Assembly (NCBI GenBank): GCA_023415835.1
Contig: JAEZJK010000040.1
Span: forward strand, 1-11,946
Reading direction: 5' to 3'
Source of the DNA: Bacillota bacterium
Lineage (GTDB): Bacteria; Bacillota; UBA4882; UBA8346
Length of the DNA: 11,946 nt
Below are positions 6,853-11,946 of this stretch, piece by piece. Positions within the stretch are counted from its first letter, which is position 1. Every line of letters begins with the position of its first letter. The notes under the pieces were generated by a model. That model did no database searches, was not told where the DNA came from, and saw nothing but the letters and a program-made list of their open reading frames with translations. The translations under genes were made by a program, and so were the position numbers.

Positions 6853-6910
6853 CACAAAGCAGACAGAGTTTACTGAGGAAACCCTTTAACAAAACTCTGT
6901 GCCCTTTGTG
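6853..6910. repeat. Imperfect hairpin repeat in the thiB leader
   Basis: CACAAAG (6853-6859) and ACAGAGTTT (6863-6871) pair with AAACTCTGT (6892-6900) and CTTTGTG (6904-6910). A symmetrical 3-by-3 internal mismatch separates the two helices, and the loop is 20 nt. It has no T run, so it does not look like a terminator. The ACCACAAAG...ACAGAG wording resembles short dispersed repeats I know from several bacterial genomes. It is a different family from the GGATT repeat at 2844-3020. Confidence 0.85.
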
Positions 6911-6943
6911 CTCGCGGGTGTTTAAAAGCTTCAAATAATAATT

Positions 6944-6969
6944 AAAAAAACCCCGATGAAAGGGGTTTT
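6944..6969 (-). terminator. Riboswitch-controlled intrinsic terminator
   Basis: On the minus strand, AAAACCCC (6969-6962) and GGGGTTTT (6954-6947) form an 8-bp stem with a 7-nt loop, followed by a run of seven U residues. It lies directly after the TPP aptamer and before thiB, as expected for the expression platform. The CCCC arm could alternatively pair with the GGGG of the aptamer's 5' strand. Confidence 0.9.
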
Positions 6970-6975
6970 AATTTA

Positions 6976-7060
6976 TTACCTGTTTCCCTACGCCGGCATT
7001 ACCCGGATCAGGTTCAAGGGTATAATCTCAGCCCCGGTTCTCCGAAGCACCCCTCCATAA
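6976..7060 (-). promoter_or_regulatory. TPP riboswitch (THI element)
   Basis: On the minus strand the conserved TPP aptamer core is read in order: GGAGGGGTGC (7056-7047), a P3 helix CTTCGG/CCGGGG, CTGAGA (7031-7026), TACCC, ACCTGATC, a P5 helix CCGG/CCGG around GTAATG, and GCGTAGGGAAACAGG. These are the sequence hallmarks of the family. With the terminator right behind it, TPP binding should favour termination and lower thiBPQ expression. The location directly before thiB supports the substrate assignment for the whole operon. Confidence 0.97.
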
Positions 7061-7070
7061 AACTAATCAA

Positions 7071-7099
7071 ATATTAGCATATTACAACTTCCAAGTCAA
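7071..7099 (-). promoter_or_regulatory. Promoter of the thiBPQ operon
   Basis: On the minus strand, TTGACT (7099-7094, 5 of 6) and TAATAT (7076-7071, 4 of 6) are spaced by 17 bp. A TGC in front of the -10 box gives an extended -10. Transcription would start near 7064, just before the riboswitch aptamer. It lies entirely in the short gap after the dnaB stop codon. Confidence 0.75.
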
Positions 7100-7110
7100 A
7101 TTGTGCCAGT

Positions 7111-8448
7111 CTATTTCTGCCGCGACAGGCTCTGGAATTTACTGAACTCCTTCTGGAAATAGAAGTCGACCGACCCCACCGGTCCGTTACGCTGTTTAGC
7201 GATGATCAACTCAGTGATATTCTTCCGGTCGGTCTCCGGATTATAATAATCTTCCCGGTAAAGGAACCCGACGATATCGGCGTCTTGTTCCAAAGATCCC
7301 GATTCCCTGAGGTCGGCTAGGCCAGGTTTTTTATCGGCCCGTTGTTCCACTGCCCGGGAGAGCTGGGAAAGGGCGATTACCGGAACGTTCAGTTCCCGGG
7401 CCAAGGCCTTTAGGGAGCGGGAGATCTCCGAGACTTCCTGCTGCCGGTTTTCACTCTTAGAGCGGGACCCCATTAATTGTAAATAATCGATAATTATCAA
7501 ACCCAAACCATATTCGGCTTTGATCCTTCTGGTCTTAGCCCGTATTTCCAAAGCGCTGATACCCGGCGTATCGTCGATAAACAACATCGCGTCGGAAAGC
7601 CGCCCCAAAGCGTGGGAGAGTTTGGGCCAATCGTCATCCCGGAGAGTGCCGGTTCGGATTCGTTGGTTGTCGACGCCCGCCTCGGAACAGAGCAGCTTCA
7701 AAGCCAGTTGTTCTTTGGACATTTCCAAACTGAAGATAATCGCGGGAATCTTCAGTTCCACCGCGGCATGCTCGCCTAAATTCAAGGCGAAAGTGGTTTT
7801 ACCCATACTGGGCCGGGCAGCCAGAATAATCAGATCCGAAGGTTGAAGCCCGGCGGTCATCCGGTCAAAGTCCGGGTATCCCGTGGGCAGTCCCGTGACT
7901 CCGCCTTTAGACTCGTAAAGTTTCTCAATCCGCTCGAAGGTTTCCACCAGGATGCTCCGGAGGTTGACAAAGCCTTTGACATTCCGCTTCTGAGAAATCT
8001 CAAAGATATCTTTCTCGGCCCGGTCTAGGATTACATCGACTTCTTCGGAGCCCTCATACCCCATTTTGACGATATTGGTAGCCACGGAGATGATCGAACG
8101 CAATAATGATTTCTCCGCCACAATATGAGCATAATGTCCCACATTGGCGGCTGTCGGGACAAAGTTGGCTAACTGAGTCAGATAGGGCACACCCCCAACC
8201 TTATCGAGCATCCCGCGTTGCTTTAATTCCTCGGAAACAGTTATCATATCCACCGGCTCGCCTTTATTGGCCAGATGGACTACGACCTCAAAGATGACCC
8301 GGTGGGCCTCACGGTAAAAATCTTCCGGACGTAAAAGCTCGGAACCCTTATATATTGCATCTTTCTCTAAAAGCATCGAACCTAAAGTCGATTGCTCGGC
8401 GTCAAGGTTTTGAGGGGGAATTCGTTCTAAAGCCGTAGCCCCGTTCAT
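7111..8448 (-). CDS. dnaB: Replicative DNA helicase DnaB
   Basis: The hexameric 5'-3' helicase of the replication fork (DnaC in Bacillus naming), 445 residues, a normal length. The N-terminal primase-interacting domain starts PPQNLDAEQSTLGSML (11-26). The linker helix region lies around 160-185. The RecA-like motor domain has Walker A RPSMGKT (212-218), SLEMS (240-244), Walker B IIIDYLQLM (318-326), ALSQLSRAVEQR (359-370), DLRESGSLEQDAD (379-391) and the Arg-finger region AKQRNGPVG (417-425). No intein interrupts the Walker A or Walker B sites, which are common intein positions in this family. ATG at 8448 with GGGAGGAA about 5 nt upstream. In many Firmicutes rplI precedes dnaB, but here the upstream neighbour is a divergent transporter. 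No terminator is visible before the thiamine operon. Confidence 0.97.
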   Translation of the reverse strand: MNGATALERIPPQNLDAEQSTLGSMLLEKDAIYKGSELLRPEDFYREAHRVIFEVVVHLANKGEPVDMITVSEELKQRGMLDKVGGVPYLTQLANFVPTAANVGHYAHIVAEKSLLRSIISVATNIVKMGYEGSEEVDVILDRAEKDIFEISQKRNVKGFVNLRSILVETFERIEKLYESKGGVTGLPTGYPDFDRMTAGLQPSDLIILAARPSMGKTTFALNLGEHAAVELKIPAIIFSLEMSKEQLALKLLCSEAGVDNQRIRTGTLRDDDWPKLSHALGRLSDAMLFIDDTPGISALEIRAKTRRIKAEYGLGLIIIDYLQLMGSRSKSENRQQEVSEISRSLKALARELNVPVIALSQLSRAVEQRADKKPGLADLRESGSLEQDADIVGFLYREDYYNPETDRKNITELIIAKQRNGPVGSVDFYFQKEFSKFQSLSRQK

Positions 8449-8560
8449 GTAGTTCCTCCCGTTTTATAGGCAGATTATTTACTCGATACATGTCGAATTT
8501 AAATACTTTATTCGTCTTTCGATGGTCAGTACCCTGCCGGACGGAACGTAAAATTGAAAA

Positions 8561-8578
8561 GTTAATCGATCGAATAAC
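8561..8578. promoter_or_regulatory. 18-bp near-perfect palindrome between dnaB and the MFS gene
   Basis: GTTAATCGATCGAATAAC reads the same on both strands except for one symmetrical mismatched pair. It lies between the divergent genes, about 25 bp downstream of a TATAAT on the dnaB strand. This is the size and placement of a repressor operator, but no regulator gene is present and the role is inference. Confidence 0.4.
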
Positions 8579-8602
8579 CCATAATCACTTTCCTCAATTT
8601 TT

Positions 8603-8608
8603 ATTATA
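8603..8608 (-). promoter_or_regulatory. Candidate -10 box for dnaB
   Basis: A perfect TATAAT on the minus strand, about 155 bp before the dnaB start. The best -35 (TTTATC, 16-bp spacing) matches only 3 of 6, so this is a weak promoter call. The surrounding 8449-8712 gap holds no gene I can support. Confidence 0.35.
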
Positions 8609-8712
8609 TTGCCAGGTAATAGCCGATAAATTTCACCAAGAACATTGCCGAAGAGGAATAGAAGTGCTAAGATCGATATTGGGTCTTGCAACAAGTTTCA
8701 GCCGAGGATTAA

Positions 8713-9936
8713 ATGAAACAAAAAATATTTTACGGTTGGATCATCGCCGCCGCCTGTATGCTCATTGCCGTCATCGGTTTGGGACTGGCCAACGGGACTC
8801 TTAGTTTGTATGTCAAGCCGATCTGCGATGATCTGGGGTTCAGTCGGGGAGCTTACTCTCTGGTTTACACCATCGCCTATCTTTTCCAAATGGTCGCCTG
8901 TCTTACTTTCGGCGCGGTCCAAAAAAAACTGGGCGGAGTAAAGGCAATCTTTCTAGTCGGAGTATCCTCCATAATTGGCGCCTTTGCAATCTACAGTCAG
9001 GCTAAAAGCATCTCCTTCTTTTACATCGGCGCAGCCTTCTTCGGAATCGGGATTGCTTATATCGCCTCGGTTCCTTTATCGGTCATGGTTGCTAACTGGT
9101 TTATGGAAAAAAGAGGCACGGTTCTAAGTATGATTTACTCAGGAAGCGGTATCGGCGGGATTATTCTCAACCCGATGGTCGGAAACTGGATTGCCGTAGC
9201 CGGCTGGCGCGCTTCTTATTTCTTTTCCATAATTTTGATACTGGTTTTTCTAACCCCCGCTTACCTTCTATTAAGGGAAAAACCATCCGCTATGGGATTA
9301 ATGCCCTTTGGAGCTTCTCCCCTGATTTACCCAAACGATAATCCGGTGGATGAATTTTCCGGAACAACTCTGGAGCAAGCATGGAAAACCCCTGTTTTTC
9401 GAAGGATTTCAGGAGCGATCCTCTTATTCGGCTTCTCTATCCAGCCGGTATATGTCAATGCCGCGGCCCATCTGGGCGAAGCGGGGTTAAGCCCCCAGGT
9501 CGCCGCTTATATCATGGGTGTTGTTTTTCTTTCGAACACCTTTTCCAAAATTATCCTCGGCATGATCAATGACAAATATGGCACCAAACTGGTGCTGATG
9601 ATTAACAATTTATTTTTTTGCATCGGAACCCTGTTCCTGATCTTTACCTCCCAGGCTACTTTGGGTTATGCTTTTGCGGCATTTTTCGGCGTCTCTTATA
9701 CCATGACCAGTATTACCGTACCAATGCTAACTTCAATGCTTTATGCAGGCCGGGATTACGGAAAAATTCTCGGAGTTTTGGTTGCCTTTCAAACTGCCGG
9801 CTATGCCCTGGGAACTCCATTAAACGGCCTCTTCTTTGACCTGTTTCACAGTTACTCTTATGCTTTCGGCTTGGCGATCCTTTTGGATCTCATCGGCTTC
9901 GCCCTGGTCTTAACGGCGCTTGGCAAATGCCGTTAG
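8713..9936 (+). CDS. Major facilitator superfamily transporter, monocarboxylate/oxalate-formate type
   Basis: A 407-residue inner-membrane protein with about 12 hydrophobic segments in two halves of six, joined by a hydrophilic loop around residues 188-230. The N-terminus FYGWIIAAACM and the loop motif NWFMEKRGTVLSMIYSGSGIGG (128-149) followed by GWRASYF (164-170) are typical of the MFS branch holding the oxalate/formate antiporter and monocarboxylate porters. The second half carries the motif A-like NDKYGTK (286-292). An organic-acid substrate is therefore plausible but not shown. ATG at 8713 with a modest GAGGA about 4 nt upstream. The gene is divergent from dnaB, and no metabolic genes around it point to a substrate. 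Confidence 0.85.
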   Translation: MKQKIFYGWIIAAACMLIAVIGLGLANGTLSLYVKPICDDLGFSRGAYSLVYTIAYLFQMVACLTFGAVQKKLGGVKAIFLVGVSSIIGAFAIYSQAKSISFFYIGAAFFGIGIAYIASVPLSVMVANWFMEKRGTVLSMIYSGSGIGGIILNPMVGNWIAVAGWRASYFFSIILILVFLTPAYLLLREKPSAMGLMPFGASPLIYPNDNPVDEFSGTTLEQAWKTPVFRRISGAILLFGFSIQPVYVNAAAHLGEAGLSPQVAAYIMGVVFLSNTFSKIILGMINDKYGTKLVLMINNLFFCIGTLFLIFTSQATLGYAFAAFFGVSYTMTSITVPMLTSMLYAGRDYGKILGVLVAFQTAGYALGTPLNGLFFDLFHSYSYAFGLAILLDLIGFALVLTALGKCR

Positions 9937-10036
9937 GTAGAAAACAAACTTCTTCTCAAGAAACTTTCCTAAAAAGGGAATCTCCGCTTTAATGCCGAAT
10001 CTTTAGAAATGTTTTTCGAAGTTAGGAGGAGAGATC

Positions 10037-11740
10037 ATGAAGCGTACCATACTCTTTTTACTGCTTATCTGTTGTATATATCCTTCCATTTCCGCTGCAT
10101 CCGATTTCAACGGCTTCTTCGTATTCGATCAAATAAAAAATTCAATTGAAATCTTTGATGGGACAGAACGGATTAACACCATTAAATCCGCTCCTAAGCC
10201 CTCCAGGATTATTAAAAATCCTAATAATAACGGTTATATTTTAATGAATCGCGGCGATAAAAAGAAATCCGGAGGGCTTACTTTCTTAAATCCTGATTTC
10301 AAGTCCGCCACCCGGAAAGAACTCCCCGGTTCAGTGATCCAAGACTTTTACCTCAAAGAATCCGGCCTTTGGTTATTATTCACTGTTTCTTCAGATAGCG
10401 ATAAACCGGTCTCCAACCTTACCTGCTACGATCTGAATACTGAAGCCACTAATACTATTTCCTTAAATGGGCCTCCGGTGGCCTACCGGTTTAATGATGA
10501 CCGGACCCAACTGGCGGTCGGCACTCTCGGGAATGCCAAAAATAAAGTTCCGGCCGAGTTGGCGCTGATCGACCTAACCCAAAATGAAGTCCGTAAGTTC
10601 CCGGTCTCCGCCAACCCCGGAGCAATCTATCAAACTGCCTCCGGTAAAATAGTGGTTGCTTGCGGCGGATTCCGTAATAGCCAAAAATACCCTTCAAAAG
10701 CCTTAATCGAAAGAACGGATTCCGCAGAATTCGCCAAACTGCATTGGATTGATACCGTTACCGGCGAGACTGAAGTCACCCAATTAGGATACTCTCCGCT
10801 CATAATCGGTCAAGACCAAAACGATTCCGATACATTCTATGCGGTTTGCGCTAACGTTTACGGCGATCCAAACGAAGAACAAACGGGCATAACCATCGGC
10901 AGTATCCTAAATGAATCTAACCAACCTGCCGCAACATTTTATAAGATAACTTCCGGTAAGATCAGCGCTGAATTGAAGCTCCGAAACCAACCTAATCTTT
11001 TGGTCCAACCCTCATCGGGCACCGTTTGCCTCCAAGGCGAAAAAGAAATTTTAATAATCGACATATCGGAGCCAGCCCCTCAATTGATGAAATATACGGA
11101 TGACCGGGAAATTGATGAATTTTTATATAACAGTGATAGGACTATCGGTTTTCTTTCCAATGTCAATAGTAATATCTTAAATATTATCGATTTAAGAACC
11201 GGTAAAGAAATAAAAACTCTTCAAATCAGTAAAACATTTTATATCGGACGAATGTTCATTGATCTTTTTAAGTCGGGATTCCTTCCTGTAATCGAGTCCA
11301 CGTCCGTTACACCGGAAACGATGCACCGCTCTGAAAACCGGAGAATGTTCTTTTCGAAAGATTTATCCCATTTGTATATACTCGCCGGCGCGCCTGAAGT
11401 ATGCGTTATCGATCTCCAAACTAATGAAGTAAAATCGGTTATTAAATTTAAGGATACCCAATATGGAATTCATCCTACTCCTGAAGGTAAATTTATCGTA
11501 ATAACCGCCGAGAATAGTTGGTATCTGCTCGACCCATCCCAAACCAAACCTGGGTTCTATCTAAACTTTAGGCTGGAAGAAAATGAACAAGGGCCGAAAG
11601 AAGGTTATTATAGCCCTAATGGTAACTTATTGGTAATCCCCTTCAAAAACTATCTTTACCTAATCGATCCTATTCAGGGCGTTTCAATAGGCAAAACTCG
11701 CACCAAAGCTATTGCGCCGCTAATTGCCTGGCCTGAGTAA
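10037..11740 (+). CDS. Secreted beta-propeller (WD40/YVTN-like) protein of unknown function
   Basis: A 567-residue exported protein. The signal peptide is cut near ISA-ASD (residue 20-21). There is no lipobox, so it should be soluble in the periplasm or released. The mature part is a series of blade-like units in which a strand ends in an hhD motif (h, hydrophobic) followed by a turn: FVFD (28-31), CYDL (130-133), LIDL (177-180), WIDT (237-240), IIDI (340-343), IIDL (383-386), VIDL (457-460), LLDP (497-500) and LIDP (542-545). Pairs such as IDLRTGKEIKTL and IDLQTNEVKSVI are the YVTN-like repeat. About nine or ten units could make one large or two small propellers. No catalytic motif is evident. 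Start ATG at 10037 has a strong AGGAGGAGA. It follows the transporter by 100 bp and may be co-transcribed with it. It is probably a binding or scaffold protein. Confidence 0.75.
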   Translation: MKRTILFLLLICCIYPSISAASDFNGFFVFDQIKNSIEIFDGTERINTIKSAPKPSRIIKNPNNNGYILMNRGDKKKSGGLTFLNPDFKSATRKELPGSVIQDFYLKESGLWLLFTVSSDSDKPVSNLTCYDLNTEATNTISLNGPPVAYRFNDDRTQLAVGTLGNAKNKVPAELALIDLTQNEVRKFPVSANPGAIYQTASGKIVVACGGFRNSQKYPSKALIERTDSAEFAKLHWIDTVTGETEVTQLGYSPLIIGQDQNDSDTFYAVCANVYGDPNEEQTGITIGSILNESNQPAATFYKITSGKISAELKLRNQPNLLVQPSSGTVCLQGEKEILIIDISEPAPQLMKYTDDREIDEFLYNSDRTIGFLSNVNSNILNIIDLRTGKEIKTLQISKTFYIGRMFIDLFKSGFLPVIESTSVTPETMHRSENRRMFFSKDLSHLYILAGAPEVCVIDLQTNEVKSVIKFKDTQYGIHPTPEGKFIVITAENSWYLLDPSQTKPGFYLNFRLEENEQGPKEGYYSPNGNLLVIPFKNYLYLIDPIQGVSIGKTRTKAIAPLIAWPE

Positions 11741-11816
11741 TAACAAGTTTGAGGGTGAAGCGTGAAGCTTCAATATTGTTAAGTTTAAAACTTTAACACC
11801 TGAACAATGTAAAAGT

Positions 11817-11894
11817 ATCGAGTAGGAGGTAGATGATTAATTCATCTACCGACCTCTCACACCACCGTACGTACGGTTCCGTATACGGCGGTTC
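11817..11894 (-). ncRNA. Group II intron domains V and VI
   Basis: Domain V is 11894-11861, exactly 34 nt. ACCGCCGTA pairs with TACGGTGGT (9 bp, one G-U), a two-base CG bulge follows, and an upper TACG/CGTA helix is closed by a GAAC loop. Domain VI follows after a 2-nt linker: GAG, AGG, then GGTAGATGA pairing with TCATCTACC around ATTAA, then CCT, an unpaired A, and CTC. The unpaired A (minus strand, at 11823) lies 7 nt from the 3' splice site, the expected position of the branch-point adenosine. Both hairpins are complete, so the 3' catalytic part looks intact. Confidence 0.85.
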
Positions 11895-11946
11895 TCTAGT
11901 TTACACGTACCTGTCGATAGTAATCAGAGAAAAATAAATAACCAAG
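11817..11946 (-). mobile_element. 3' end of a group II intron (continues past the window)
   Basis: Read on the minus strand, the last 130 bases of the window hold the conserved 3' part of a bacterial group II intron: end of domain IV, domain V and domain VI, ending ...CTCGAT at 11817, which fits the AY end rule. The 3' exon starts at 11816 and lies toward the beta-propeller gene, so the intron sits in the intergenic DNA about 75 bp beyond that gene's stop codon. Domains I-IV and any reverse transcriptase gene would be to the right of the window. The element is oriented against the propeller gene. Confidence 0.85.

Noticed and set aside
8479..8694. 71-residue minus-strand frame upstream of dnaB
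   Set aside because: It starts with TTG, has no ribosome binding site and no internal ATG. It covers the promoter-like TATAAT, so it is probably intergenic DNA.
8490..8804. 104-residue plus-strand frame overlapping the MFS gene start
   Set aside because: It has no ribosome binding site and Cys/His/Arg-rich composition typical of chance frames, and it overlaps the well-supported transporter in another frame.
9937..10036. Promoter or terminator between the MFS gene and the propeller gene
   Set aside because: Only a TTTAAT with a poor -35 and weak hairpins such as TTCTCAAGAA are present, so neither is supportable.
11762..11810. Intrinsic terminator after the propeller gene
   Set aside because: Inverted repeats such as GAAGCTTC and GTTAAG/CTTTAAC exist, but the stems are short and A/T-rich with no T run, so no terminator is called.
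11896..11946. Last 16 codons of an intron-encoded reverse transcriptase on the minus strand (ending TAG at 11896-11898)
   Set aside because: A frame is open to the window edge and its position before domain V would fit, but 16 codons without a recognisable maturase motif are too few to call a gene.

Overview
The window suggests a bacterium that makes an outer membrane yet has Firmicute-like features. Three proteins have a signal peptide, alternating beta-strands and a C-terminal Phe, the usual signature of BAM-inserted barrels. The replicative helicase DnaB reads like a Firmicute form, and most ribosome binding sites are strong (AAGGAGG/GGAGG type). A diderm Firmicute of the Hydrogenispora/Limnochordia kind is my best guess. 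This is inferred from sequence character and not from a database search.

Left end (1-472): the 3' end of an unrecognised gene, starting in three near-identical 42-bp tandem repeats that encode 14-residue repeats. Then 491-2799: three consecutive plus-strand genes for small, acidic outer-membrane barrel proteins. The first two are a recent-looking duplication that includes matching 5' leaders and 3' UTR/terminators. Their leaders carry TCAGGCTGG and their 3' UTRs carry the exact complement CCAGCCTGA. The third is more diverged, lacks these elements, and is bracketed by copies of a GGATT-rich dispersed repeat. One copy lies in its leader, and an inverted pair (2844-3020) lies between it and the convergent thiamine operon.

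Middle (3063-7099, minus strand): a complete thiamine/TPP ABC importer operon, thiB-thiP-thiQ. It is led by a sigmaA-like promoter, a clear TPP riboswitch and an intrinsic terminator, so uptake should be shut off at transcription when TPP is plentiful. A 58-bp imperfect hairpin repeat sits between the terminator and thiB. Just upstream on the same strand is dnaB (7111-8448), whose stop codon is only about 50 bp from the aptamer.

Right part (plus strand): a 12-helix MFS transporter (8713-9936) divergent from dnaB, then a secreted beta-propeller protein of unknown role (10037-11740). The last 130 bases are the 3' end of a minus-strand group II intron. Domain V (34 nt) and domain VI with a bulged branch-point A are visible, and the rest of the intron lies beyond the window.

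Most of the window is ordinary chromosomal content. The best candidates for something new are the outer-membrane protein array with its 5'/3' UTR complementarity, the dispersed repeats around it, and the intron end.
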